This document shows positions 52,093 to 60,324 of a stretch of DNA of 64,000 bases, piece after piece. Position 1 is the stretch's first letter. The number at the start of each line of letters is the position of its first letter. Source of the DNA: UBA1715 sp045615765 (GTDB lineage: Bacteria > Bacteroidota > Bacteroidia > Bacteroidales > UBA1715); contig JAZLFM010000014.1 of NCBI GenBank assembly GCA_045615765.1, positions 19,211 through 83,210 on the forward strand, given 5' to 3'. The notes beneath the pieces are model-generated. The model made no database searches and was not told the DNA's origin. It saw nothing but the letters and a program-made list of their open reading frames with translations. The position numbers were made by a program, and so were the translations under genes.

Positions 52093-53795
52093 TCTTCGTG
52101 CATCATTTTATGAATAAACGGCGAGATAAAGAACAGCAACAAACTTGCGAAAAATGCAATTACGCCAACAGTTAAAAACACTTTCGTATAACGCAATAAA
52201 TTCAACAAAGAATATTTTTCTTCACCAGACATTTGTTCCAATTGTTCTTCTGCAACATAGCCATAATCAACGGCAGACTGTATATAAGCGGAAGCTTTTT
52301 CCGACGACACTATTTCATCATACGAGAACGCTTCCAAATCAGCTGTTTCTGAAATCTCTGTATTCTCAACAACATAGGCAGAATCTTCTTCTGTCGTGAG
52401 ATTTGCAATCCATCCTCCAACCTGAAATGCGAGCGACGAAGACAAGTACCAAGCACCTATAACCATACCTACGATTTTGGCAGGAGCAAGACGGGTTACC
52501 ATCGAAAGTCCTATCGGAGATAAGCATAACTCACCCAAAGTTTGGAACATATAACTTAAAATCAAAAAGATTGCAGGAACAGCAACTATTCGCATAACAG
52601 AATCACCTTCAGCAATTGTCTGCAATGACAGAAACTTAGGTGCCAAGCCAAGGATTAAGAAACCTACACTCAACAATAATATTCCCAGTGCAAATTTAAA
52701 CGGCGTTGAAGGTTCCTTTTTACGATGAGCCAACTGCATCCAAAGGATAGACAAAGGAGATGCAAAAATCAAGATAAACATTGGATTGACAGACTGAAAC
52801 AAAGAAGCAGGAATCACGCTGTCAAAGAAATTTCTATTCACATTCTCACTGGCATACAATGTCAACGAAGAGCCTGCCTGTTCGAAAAACGACCAAAACA
52901 ATGTCGTAAACAACAACAAAATCAAAATCACGAACAAACGATCGCGTTCAATCTTTTCGCTACGCAATGCTATCACAAAAATAAACGCTAAAATGCCAAG
53001 AGAAAGAGGGAAAATCACATAGGACATCAGTTCATAATGTTTCACAAGCAACGAAACGCCTATAACACTTACAACGCACAATACATATATCCATATTTCT
53101 TTTGACAATCCGAAAACTTTTTGGGCAAGATTTTCCTTATCTGGGACCCCACCAAGCGGACGATATTCCAATGTTTTTTCTCCGGTTTCAGGATTAATAT
53201 TCTCGTGATAGTCAATAATATTTCCAAATTTCAAGAAAATAAAAAGACCGGCAATCATTCCAATACCAGCAATAGTAAAGCCATAATGCCAGCCATAGGT
53301 TTCACCAATAATACCACAGAGAATCGGAGAAAAGAACGCGCCAAGATTTACACTCATATAATAAATAGTGAAACCGCCATCGCGACGAGGATCTTTTTCC
53401 TCATACAAACCGCTCAAAATTGTTGGCATATTTGGCTTGAAAAAGCCATTACCTATAATCAGAAACGATAATGCTATATACAAGAATGTCTCATTTTCTA
53501 TCGCCATTACAAAATGACCAATGGACATCATTATTGCGCCCCAAATCACAGCCTTTCTATGTCCAAGGAATCTATCAGCAATAAAGCCACCAATGAACGG
53601 AGACATATAGACTAATGAACCATACGCAGCAAAAATGCCATACGCAACAGTTTTCGAACCTTCAAAATCAAATAATTGCTGAATAAGATACAACACAAGC
53701 AACGCACGCATTCCATAATAGCTAAAGCGTTCCCACATTTCAGTAAAGAAAAGAACGACAAGCGCACGAGGTTGTTTCATTTCTACAGATTTCAT
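52089..53795 (-). CDS. POT-family peptide/proton symporter
   Basis: Start set at the ATG 53795 (MKSVEMKQPRALVV), giving 568 residues. Signature FTEMWERFSYYGMRALL (ExxERFxYY) and TIYYMSVNLGAFFSPILCG are intact; about 14 membrane helices, with a cytosolic insertion near 430-510. Takes up di- and tripeptides. The start at 53915 lies upstream of the promoter box. First gene of the queH-GT4-hddA-hddC operon, whose genes overlap throughout. Confidence 0.92.
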   Translation of the reverse strand: MKSVEMKQPRALVVLFFTEMWERFSYYGMRALLVLYLIQQLFDFEGSKTVAYGIFAAYGSLVYMSPFIGGFIADRFLGHRKAVIWGAIMMSIGHFVMAIENETFLYIALSFLIIGNGFFKPNMPTILSGLYEEKDPRRDGGFTIYYMSVNLGAFFSPILCGIIGETYGWHYGFTIAGIGMIAGLFIFLKFGNIIDYHENINPETGEKTLEYRPLGGVPDKENLAQKVFGLSKEIWIYVLCVVSVIGVSLLVKHYELMSYVIFPLSLGILAFIFVIALRSEKIERDRLFVILILLLFTTLFWSFFEQAGSSLTLYASENVNRNFFDSVIPASLFQSVNPMFILIFASPLSILWMQLAHRKKEPSTPFKFALGILLLSVGFLILGLAPKFLSLQTIAEGDSVMRIVAVPAIFLILSYMFQTLGELCLSPIGLSMVTRLAPAKIVGMVIGAWYLSSSLAFQVGGWIANLTTEEDSAYVVENTEISETADLEAFSYDEIVSSEKASAYIQSAVDYGYVAEEQLEQMSGEEKYSLLNLLRYTKVFLTVGVIAFFASLLLFFISPFIHKMMHEE

Positions 53796-53813
53796 ATAAA
53801 CCATTGATTCTCG

Positions 53814-53821
53814 CAAATGTA
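53814..53821 (-). promoter_or_regulatory. -7 box TACATTTG for the POT operon
   Basis: Exact TAnnTTTG on the minus strand, 19 bases before the preferred start at 53795. Confidence 0.55.
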
Positions 53822-53879
53822 ATAAAAAGAATGTTCGCTTATTACTTATACGAAAGAGGTTTTCTTTCAAAAAATTATC

Positions 53880-53887
53880 TATATTTG
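53880..53887 (+). promoter_or_regulatory. -7 box TATATTTG of retropepsin module 2
   Basis: Exact match 17 bases before the ATG at 53904, with the same TATATTTG box as module 1. A TTTG -33 box is not clear. Confidence 0.6.
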
Positions 53888-53903
53888 CTAAAAACATAAC
53901 AAA

Positions 53904-54140
53904 ATGATTACGCAACTTTTTAATTTTTATTTAGAGAATCAAAACGAGCTAGTAAAGACATACAATGGGAAGTATGTCGTTATCTCGGAGCAAAAAGAAA
54001 TTAGAGCTTACGACAGCGAGGAGAAAGCTTACAAAGAATCTTTACAAGATTTTGGAGAAGGAAAGTTTTTGCTACAATATTGTTCTTCTGGCAAAGAAGC
54101 ATATACAAAGACCTGTTATAACCCTATGATCTCTTTTTAA
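53904..54140 (+). CDS. Small protein of the retropepsin module (copy 2)
   Basis: 78 residues; homologous to the protein at 33886-34119 (shared NFYLENQNELVKTYNGKYVVIS pattern, and DFGEGKFLLQYC). The stop TAA is followed directly by the ATG of the protease. No signal peptide. See the first copy for weak DUF5678 resemblance. Confidence 0.75.
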   Translation: MITQLFNFYLENQNELVKTYNGKYVVISEQKEIRAYDSEEKAYKESLQDFGEGKFLLQYCSSGKEAYTKTCYNPMISF

Positions 54141-54569
54141 ATGAAAGCTGCTTGTTACACTATGACAGACAACAAATTGTTATCTGTCATAGAGACTCCC
54201 TGTTCGATATATAAGCCTTACACTAAAGAGAATAGCGTGATTGACATAAAAGGATTATGGGACACGGGAGCAATATCATCTGTAATTTCCCAAAGACTTG
54301 TCAACAAATTAAAATTATTTCCTATAAGCCTTTGTGAAATGCAGTATGCACAAGGAAGAAAGATTGTGAACACCTACAAAATAAATCTATTATTACCTAA
54401 TGGGATAGAAATAAGGGGACTAACGGTTAGTGAAGGGATCTTTAACGATTTCGATATTCTAATAGGAATGGACATTATCAGATTAGGCGATTTTGCTATC
54501 ACTCACAAAAATGGTGGTACTAAATTTTCATTTCAAATACCATCCACGAATGACATTGAGTTTAAATAA
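54141..54569 (+). CDS. Retropepsin-like aspartic protease (module copy 2)
   Basis: 142 residues. Catalytic GLWDTGAISSVIS near residue 35-47 and the late IGMDIIRLGDFAITH near 110-124. One DTG per chain means it should work as a homodimer. No signal peptide. It is the paralogue of the protease at 33469-33879, with roughly a third of positions identical by eye. The stop lies 30 bases before the ATG of the oxidoreductase, which has its own promoter. Confidence 0.85.
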   Translation: MKAACYTMTDNKLLSVIETPCSIYKPYTKENSVIDIKGLWDTGAISSVISQRLVNKLKLFPISLCEMQYAQGRKIVNTYKINLLLPNGIEIRGLTVSEGIFNDFDILIGMDIIRLGDFAITHKNGGTKFSFQIPSTNDIEFK

Positions 54570-54573
54570 ATTC

Positions 54574-54581
54574 TATTTTTG
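54574..54581 (+). promoter_or_regulatory. -7 box TATTTTTG for the oxidoreductase
   Basis: Exact TAnnTTTG, 19 bases before the ATG at 54600; it supports that start over 54579. Confidence 0.5.
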
Positions 54582-54599
54582 TACATTAAAGAATTACTA

Positions 54600-55580
54600 A
54601 TGGACAAAACTTTCAAAATTGGCATAATTGGAGCTGGATGGATTGCAGAAAAAATGGCAGAAACCATAGCACCATTACAAGGTTACGAAGTAGCAGCTAT
54701 AGCCTCTCGATCTATAGAAAAAGCAACAGCATTTGCAAACAAATACAATATTGCTAAAGCATACGGTTCCTACGAAGAGCTTGTAAAGGACAATGAAATT
54801 GACTTAGTCTATATTGCCACTCCACATTCACACCATTTTCAACATACAAAACTGGCTATTGAACAGGGCAAGCATTGCCTTGTAGAAAAAGCATTTACAG
54901 CAAACGCCCGCGAAGCAAAAGAATTACTGCAATTGGCAAAAGAGAAGAATGTATTCGTAACCGAAGCCATTTGGACTCGCTATATGCCTATGTCACAAAA
55001 GATTGCAGAAATAATGAATAGCGGCATAATCGGAAATCCTCGACTACTTTCAGCGACACTTTGTTATCCACTTGAAGACAAAGAACGAATAACAAATCCT
55101 GCACTTTGTGGCGGAGCATTGCTTGATGTAGGTGTGTATGTGCTGAATTTTGCCAGAATGTATTTTGGAACAGACATAATTAAAACTGTCACGAATTGCC
55201 AACTTGGTCCTACGGGAATGGATATGCAAGAAGCCATATCATTAAGCTATGCCGATGGCAAAATGGCAAACTTGCAAACTGGTGCACTATGCCTTAACGA
55301 TAGACAAGGTATTATAAACGGAACAGAAGGCTACATTCGTGTTGACAATGTAAATTGCCCTGAACTTATAGAAGTATATCGTAATTACGCAAAAGTTGCC
55401 ACATACGAAAAGCCGGCAGATATGATTACGGGCTATGAATATCAAGTAATTGAAAGCCGTCGTTGTATAGAAGCAGGTTTATTGGAATCACCAATGATGC
55501 CACACGCCGAAACCATTTCGGTTATGCAACAAATGGATGCGTTGCGCAAAGAGTGGGGCGTGAAATATCCGATGGATTAA
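54600..55580 (+). CDS. Gfo/Idh/MocA-family oxidoreductase
   Basis: 326 residues from the ATG at 54600. N-terminal Rossmann IGIIGAGWIAEKMAE, then YIATPHSHHF and the active-site EKAFTANAREA (Glu-Lys pair, usually EKP), and GGALLDVGVYVL. NAD(P)-dependent oxidation or reduction of a sugar or inositol; the substrate cannot be read. Its 3' end overlaps hicB by 4 bases from the opposite strand. Confidence 0.9.
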   Translation: MDKTFKIGIIGAGWIAEKMAETIAPLQGYEVAAIASRSIEKATAFANKYNIAKAYGSYEELVKDNEIDLVYIATPHSHHFQHTKLAIEQGKHCLVEKAFTANAREAKELLQLAKEKNVFVTEAIWTRYMPMSQKIAEIMNSGIIGNPRLLSATLCYPLEDKERITNPALCGGALLDVGVYVLNFARMYFGTDIIKTVTNCQLGPTGMDMQEAISLSYADGKMANLQTGALCLNDRQGIINGTEGYIRVDNVNCPELIEVYRNYAKVATYEKPADMITGYEYQVIESRRCIEAGLLESPMMPHAETISVMQQMDALRKEWGVKYPMD

Positions 55581-55918
55581 ATCACTTTAACGGCATTTTC
55601 TAAGCATTGTTTTACAAATGCGTTGATGGTTTCTCCTTTTTGTTGAGCAATCATCGCTATTTTGCAATGCAAGTCAGAAGAAATTCTAATGTTGAAACTG
55701 CCGCTATACGATTTTTGTGGAGTAAGTCCTTTTTTGTCGCAATAATCTAAATAATCGTCAACTGCACCCTCAAAATCTTTTCGTATTTCGGAAAGACTCT
55801 GCCCTTCGTATGTTATTGCAACTTTGCTTGGCAATCCTAATACTTTTCCGACAAGACAATCTTCTTGACTGTCGTATTCAACAGTCCCAAGATAACCTTT
55901 ATATGTAAGTGTTCCCAT
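55577..55918 (-). CDS. hicB: HicB-family antitoxin
   Basis: 113 residues. N-terminal HicB fold with YKGYLGTVEYDSQEDCLVGKVLGL (partly degraded RNase H-like core) and a C-terminal ribbon-helix-helix (GSFNIRISSDLHCKIAMIA ... INAFVKQCLENAV) that binds DNA. Follows the toxin gene, overlapping by one base, in the usual hicA-hicB order. Neutralises the HicA-like protein and represses the operon, from family knowledge. Confidence 0.9.
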   Translation of the reverse strand: MGTLTYKGYLGTVEYDSQEDCLVGKVLGLPSKVAITYEGQSLSEIRKDFEGAVDDYLDYCDKKGLTPQKSYSGSFNIRISSDLHCKIAMIAQQKGETINAFVKQCLENAVKVI

Positions 55919-56199
55919 TATTCGTCCTCCTTTTCAGATTTAAATTGTTCTTCTAATTTATTGTCTCTCACAAAGTTGATTGCATTTTTCATTATGTATT
56001 GTTTGATAATATTTGAGGGATGTGGTTTGTGCATAATAAATGTACTTTCTCCTTTAGTAAATATTACTCGCGAACCAGATGTTCCTCCTTTGTTTTCTAA
56101 TGAATATCCAAATATTTCAAACAATCGTTTTAATTCGTCGAAAGTAAAATCTTTCGGATTCGACATAAATCGTCTTATCAATTTCTCTTTTGTTCCCAT
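55918..56199 (-). CDS. hicA: HicA-family mRNA interferase toxin
   Basis: 93 residues from the ATG at 56199. The dsRBD-like fold is marked by KGGTSGSRVIF and the following STFIMHKPHPSN with catalytic His. The core starts at the internal Met 56166 (MSNPKDFTFDELKRLFEIFGYS), and the promoter box at 56202 leaves little room for a leader, so 56166 may be the true start. Cuts mRNA when free of HicB. Confidence 0.85.
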   Translation of the reverse strand: MGTKEKLIRRFMSNPKDFTFDELKRLFEIFGYSLENKGGTSGSRVIFTKGESTFIMHKPHPSNIIKQYIMKNAINFVRDNKLEEQFKSEKEDE

Positions 56200-56201
56200 G
56201 A

Positions 56202-56209
56202 CAAATGTA
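56202..56209 (-). promoter_or_regulatory. -7 box TACATTTG for hicAB
   Basis: Exact TAnnTTTG on the minus strand, directly next to the annotated hicA ATG. Implies either a near-leaderless message or a start at 56166. Confidence 0.45.
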
Positions 56210-56290
56210 ACTAAATTTTAGTTGCAGCAAAATGTTTTAAATAAAAACATGATACTTGTGCTACGGCAAACACAAAGATAAACAAAAAAA

Positions 56291-56313
56291 GCGAACCTTA
56301 CGATTCGCCGTTT
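56291..56313 (-). terminator. Hairpin with gcgaacctt-acgattcgc
   Basis: gcgaa/ttcgc arms with one mismatch and an A/T-rich flank. Nearly the same sequence as the terminator at 58537, which suggests reuse or transfer of the element; it lies between hicA and the UDG-like gene. Confidence 0.45.
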
Positions 56314-56367
56314 TCTACACAATAACTATTGTCTACAAATTTAAAAAGTTAGACAGATCCCTGGCTT

Positions 56368-57141
56368 TTATCTATTATACTTGTGTAAGTATTCTCTATA
56401 ATGATACATGACTCCTTCATAAAAAAATTCATCGTTATTGCGAACACTAGGGTGATATGAGCATAAAATTATTGATTCGATATGGTTATCATTTTGAACG
56501 ATACGGATACTATTATGTCCATCAAGAGTATGTATTGTCTTTTGCGGATATGAATTGACAACAAAATCAAAAATATACGAACTAGTGCAAACTATTATGT
56601 TTGGATTTAACAAGTCAATTTCTTTTTTCAACAAGTCACCATAATTCTGTAAATGTTTCTTCAAGATTTTGTTATCAAGACAACCATTTCCTGGCATTTT
56701 TTTACATTCAACCAAAGCGAAAGGTTGTGTGTTAAAAAATTCTTTCACCTCATTAATATGCATTGATAGCTCGTTACACCACCAATGGTGGGAATTATTT
56801 GTTTTTGACAATCCCCAAAGAAGAAACGCAATCCTTCTTATGAATTGGATCTCTAGATTACGATTTCTCTGTTTTTGTTCTATAGACCTACTATTGTCAC
56901 CATCTGTATCTTTCAACCAATCTCGAATATCCTCATCCCACTTCTCTCCCCCATCTTGATTCTGATCCTTTAACAAAAACAAAATTCTCTTTGAAGATGA
57001 AAACCATGCTTGTTCTAATTGCTCATCCGATTTGTTGTTTTGTCGTAAAAGTCCATCCTTAGTAAAGCACACTCCGTCTCCATTTTCCTTGAGTCTTGCT
57101 TTCCAATCATTAAATAATATTTCTAATTCCTCATTAATCAT
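56368..57141 (-). CDS. UDG-superfamily-like protein, unknown function
   Basis: 257 residues, no signal peptide. An early strand SKRILFLLKDQNQDGG sits where uracil-DNA glycosylases have motif A, and the late strand IILCSYHPSVRN resembles motif B (HPS). The middle holds FALVECKKMPG and EIDLLNPNIIVCTSS, which I associate with UDG-fold proteins of unknown activity. No Asp/Tyr pair of classic UDG motif A is seen. It follows the membrane gene by 21 bases on the same strand, so both may form one unit. Assignment is tentative. Confidence 0.5.
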   Translation of the reverse strand: MINEELEILFNDWKARLKENGDGVCFTKDGLLRQNNKSDEQLEQAWFSSSKRILFLLKDQNQDGGEKWDEDIRDWLKDTDGDNSRSIEQKQRNRNLEIQFIRRIAFLLWGLSKTNNSHHWWCNELSMHINEVKEFFNTQPFALVECKKMPGNGCLDNKILKKHLQNYGDLLKKEIDLLNPNIIVCTSSYIFDFVVNSYPQKTIHTLDGHNSIRIVQNDNHIESIILCSYHPSVRNNDEFFYEGVMYHYREYLHKYNR

Positions 57142-57162
57142 CGTAGCATTAGCGAGAATGAA

Positions 57163-58164
57163 TTAATTAGATTTTGCTAAAATATTATATAGCTCTCTTA
57201 TATTTTCTCCTTCATAATAAAAGACACTCAATAAACACCATTTATTACCTTTTTTGTATTCACGCCATATAGCAGACATTTCGTAGCTGCCGCCATCTCT
57301 AGAAACATATAATTCATCAGTACTTCCTGAATAGTCAGCCTCACATGCATTGGGATTCAAATCCCACGGTCCTTTAGGATTTGACAATATTTCATAACTA
57401 TAATATATAGAATCATCACCTATAACATAAGTGTTTTCCATCTTATTACATGGTATGAATCCATTTGGAATGAAAATATTGAAGTTATCAACTTTTATAA
57501 AGTTTGTTTTGCTGTTATTAGAACTAACAGAAGTTTTTGTTACGGCATCTTCTTCTGAACTTATTTCTACAATTTTACCACCTTTTTGAATTTTCGTTAA
57601 ATACCATCCATGCTTTTTGAATGTAAATTCATATAACTTAACAAGAGAATTGTCAGACTTCTTTAATTGGTATACATATTTATCATTTGAAATCTTTATA
57701 AATTGACCATGACATAATTCATTCTTAATTCCATCTCCAGTATAATACTGAAAATCACCACCAATGATTGAGGTCATGATTTTTTTTGCCGAAAGTTCTG
57801 TCGCTTTATATGAAACTTTATCATATCCTTCTGCTACTACGGTTTTGTTTATACGTTGTTTGCAAAAATCTTCGTCTTGAGAAAATCTACTTGCAAAAGC
57901 ATCAAAACTTTCAATTTTTTCTATATCAGCTGACGTGTCTGGTGCAAAATAGGAGAAGTACACATAAGCACCTATACCTAATGAGACGACTACTATAAAA
58001 GTTGCCACTGGATGTTTTGATGCAATAGGAGCGAGTATCTTAACAAAAATAAAAGTTAACACAGCTCCAATTATTGCAAGGACTATATTAAATAGTTTAT
58101 CAGCCTGTTCTCTATCCTTTTTTTCCTTTTCGTACTTTGACTTCTCTTCCCAATATGATCCCAT
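57163..58164 (-). CDS. Membrane protein with DUF4348-like domain, unknown function
   Basis: 333 residues. Two N-terminal hydrophobic helices (IVLAIIGAVLTFIFVKILA and VATFIVVVSLGIGAYVYFSYF), then a beta-rich part (about 80-200) with ESFDAFASRFSQDEDFCKQRI resembling DUF4348, and a C-terminal part with an Ig-like pattern (FNIFIPNGFIPC ... YSYEI). A cytosolic N-terminal charged stretch (EEKSKYEKEKKDREQ) precedes the helices. Upstream lies a divergent XRE regulator with a palindrome. Function unknown. Confidence 0.65.
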   Translation of the reverse strand: MGSYWEEKSKYEKEKKDREQADKLFNIVLAIIGAVLTFIFVKILAPIASKHPVATFIVVVSLGIGAYVYFSYFAPDTSADIEKIESFDAFASRFSQDEDFCKQRINKTVVAEGYDKVSYKATELSAKKIMTSIIGGDFQYYTGDGIKNELCHGQFIKISNDKYVYQLKKSDNSLVKLYEFTFKKHGWYLTKIQKGGKIVEISSEEDAVTKTSVSSNNSKTNFIKVDNFNIFIPNGFIPCNKMENTYVIGDDSIYYSYEILSNPKGPWDLNPNACEADYSGSTDELYVSRDGGSYEMSAIWREYKKGNKWCLLSVFYYEGENIRELYNILAKSN

Positions 58165-58201
58165 AATATTATTTTTTTATTACAATTAAATTTATTTTCG
58201 G

Positions 58202-58209
58202 CAAACATA
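58202..58209 (-). promoter_or_regulatory. -7 box TATGTTTG for the membrane/UDG-like genes
   Basis: Exact TAnnTTTG on the minus strand, 38 bases before the ATG at 58164. Confidence 0.5.
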
Positions 58210-58267
58210 TTTTCCCACTGTGCAAAAATTTAGAACACATCAGCAAAAATTTGTTCTCAACATTTTT

Positions 58268-58302
58268 GCGTAACATATATGTTACGCGCAAATATGTTAC
58301 GC
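58268..58302. promoter_or_regulatory. Operator-like palindrome with a third half-site
   Basis: gcgtaacata/tatgttacgc, a perfect 20-bp palindrome at 58268-58287, followed by a further tatgttacgc half-site at 58293-58302 (15 bases on). The last half-site ends 8 bases before the ATG of the XRE gene, the position of an autorepression operator. It also lies in the divergent region with the membrane gene. Confidence 0.75.
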
Positions 58303-58309
58303 AAAATAA

Positions 58310-58519
58310 ATGGAGTATCAGGAAGAGATTCAGTTAATTACCTCCAAAATAAGGGCTTATCGAATAGAAAAGAATCTTTCGGTACAAGACCTTGCATATC
58401 TATGTGATATGGAACGTTCAAGCATGAGCAGAATTGAATCTGGCCGGGTGAACATTACAATAAAAACTCTTTTTACAATTAGTAAAGCACTTAACATCAA
58501 CATAAAAGACTTACTCTAA
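58310..58519 (+). CDS. Short XRE-family HTH regulator
   Basis: 69 residues, almost only a Cro/CI helix-turn-helix (IRAYRIEKNLSVQDLAYL ... MSRIESGRVNITIKTL). No effector domain. Likely binds the palindrome immediately upstream and controls itself and possibly the divergent membrane/UDG-like genes. A terminator follows. Confidence 0.85.
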   Translation: MEYQEEIQLITSKIRAYRIEKNLSVQDLAYLCDMERSSMSRIESGRVNITIKTLFTISKALNINIKDLL

Positions 58520-58536
58520 CCTACAATATAAACAAA

Positions 58537-58564
58537 AAACGGCGAACCTTTCGATTCGCCGTTT
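58537..58564. terminator. Terminator between the XRE gene and glnS
   Basis: aaacggcgaa/ttcgccgttt, perfect 10-bp stem with an 8-base loop and A/T flanks on both strands; the loop region matches the hairpin at 56291. Confidence 0.85.
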
Positions 58565-58584
58565 TCTTTATTGAAATCTAACTA

Positions 58585-60264
58585 TTATCCGTTGATTTTA
58601 GCCCAGCTGTCTTTCAACGTACAAGCTCGGTTAAACACTAAATGTTCTGGTGTTGAATCTTTATCAACGCAGAAGTAACCAAGGCGTTCGAACTGCATTT
58701 TGTCAAGTTCTTTTACATTTGCCAAATATGGCTCCAACTTACAGTTTTGAAGAACTTGCAATGAATTAGGATTCAAGTTATCTAAGAATGTCTTACCTTC
58801 TTCTACATCTTCAGGAGATTCGGTAGCGAACAAACGATCGAACAAACGAACCTCAGCTTCGATAGCATGTTCAGCAGAAACCCAATGGATAGTACCTTTC
58901 ACCTTGCGACCGTCTGGCGAATTTCCGCCTTTTGAAGCAGGATCGTATGTACAATGAATTTCTGTTATATTACCCGCAGCATCTTTTATAACTTCTTGGC
59001 AAGTAATAAAATATGCATAACGAAGACGAACTTCTTGTCCAGGAGCTAAACGGAAATATTTCTTTGGAGGATTTTCCATAAAGTCGTCTTGTTCAATATA
59101 GATTTCTCTTCCAAATGGAATTTCACGAGTTCCTGCAGTTTCATCTTCTGGGTTATTTACAGCAGTCAAATACTCTGTTTGTCCTTCTGGATAGTTGGTG
59201 ATAACCACTTTCACCGGATGAAGAACTGCCATCATACGAGGAGCGACTTTATTCAAGTGCTCACGAAGACAGAATTCCAATACAGAATAATCTATCACAT
59301 TGTCGCGTTTTGCAACACCAATCTTTTCGCAGAAATTTCTGATAGATTCTGGAGTATAACCACGACGACGGAAACCGCAAATTGTCGGCATTCGTGGATC
59401 GTCCCAACCACTTACATAATTTTCTTTTACTAACTGTAAAAGTTTGCGTTTACTCATCACCGTATAGTTGATGTTCAAACGAGCAAATTCGTATTGATGA
59501 GAAGGGAAAATTCCTAATTGTTGTATAAACCAATCATACAAAGGACGATGGATGTCGAATTCCAATGTACAAATTGAGTGTGTTATATTTTCGATAGAAT
59601 CACTTTCACCATGAGCAAAGTCATACATAGGATAAATATTCCATTTATCGCCAGTTCTATGGTGATGAGCATGCAAAATACGATACATAATTGGATCGCG
59701 GAATTGCATATTTTGGTGAGCCATGTCAATCTTTGCACGAAGAACTTTTGAGCCATCAGGGAATTCGCCTGCTTTCATTCTTGCAAATAAATCCAAGTTT
59801 TCCTCTACGCTTCTATCTCTCCATGGACTTGGAGTTCCTGGAGTTTGTACCGTACCACGATTTTTACGGATTTCTTCCAAAGTTTGGTCATCGACATACG
59901 CCAAACCTTTTTTAATTAATTCTACAGCCCAATCATACAATTGATCGAAATAATCGGAAGCATAGTGTACACTTGCCCATTCAAATCCCAACCAACGAAC
60001 ATCTTCCATAATAGAATCAACATATTCCGTATCTTCTTTTACTGGATTTGTATCGTCAAAACGAAGATTGGTTTTGCCGCCATATTTCTTTGCTAATCCA
60101 AAGTTCAAACAAATTGACTTTGCATGTCCTATATGTAGATAACCATTTGGTTCTGGTGGGAAACGAGTCAAAATAGATTTGTGTTTTCCACTTGCTAAAT
60201 CATTTTCGATGATTTCTTCCAAAAAGTTTAAGGTTTTCTTTTCTTCTTGCAAATTTTCTTCCAT
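58585..60264 (-). CDS. glnS: Glutaminyl-tRNA synthetase
   Basis: 559 residues, normal for the family. Class I HIGH motif PNGYLHIGHAKS, RFDDTNP, and VMSKRKLLQLV (KMSKS equivalent). The anticodon-binding beta barrels fill the C-terminal 200 residues (YPEGQTEYLTAVNNPED onwards). Charges tRNA-Gln directly, so the indirect GatCAB route may be unnecessary for Gln in this organism. Its promoter box is 18 bases upstream. Confidence 0.97.
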   Translation of the reverse strand: MEENLQEEKKTLNFLEEIIENDLASGKHKSILTRFPPEPNGYLHIGHAKSICLNFGLAKKYGGKTNLRFDDTNPVKEDTEYVDSIMEDVRWLGFEWASVHYASDYFDQLYDWAVELIKKGLAYVDDQTLEEIRKNRGTVQTPGTPSPWRDRSVEENLDLFARMKAGEFPDGSKVLRAKIDMAHQNMQFRDPIMYRILHAHHHRTGDKWNIYPMYDFAHGESDSIENITHSICTLEFDIHRPLYDWFIQQLGIFPSHQYEFARLNINYTVMSKRKLLQLVKENYVSGWDDPRMPTICGFRRRGYTPESIRNFCEKIGVAKRDNVIDYSVLEFCLREHLNKVAPRMMAVLHPVKVVITNYPEGQTEYLTAVNNPEDETAGTREIPFGREIYIEQDDFMENPPKKYFRLAPGQEVRLRYAYFITCQEVIKDAAGNITEIHCTYDPASKGGNSPDGRKVKGTIHWVSAEHAIEAEVRLFDRLFATESPEDVEEGKTFLDNLNPNSLQVLQNCKLEPYLANVKELDKMQFERLGYFCVDKDSTPEHLVFNRACTLKDSWAKING

Positions 60265-60281
60265 AGTACTGAATTAATGCT

Positions 60282-60289
60282 CAAAAGTA
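60282..60289 (-). promoter_or_regulatory. -7 box TACTTTTG for glnS
   Basis: Exact TAnnTTTG on the minus strand, 18 bases before the ATG. Confidence 0.55.
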
Positions 60290-60324
60290 TAAATTTAATA
60301 GATTGCTTAGACCAAAAGAGCATA

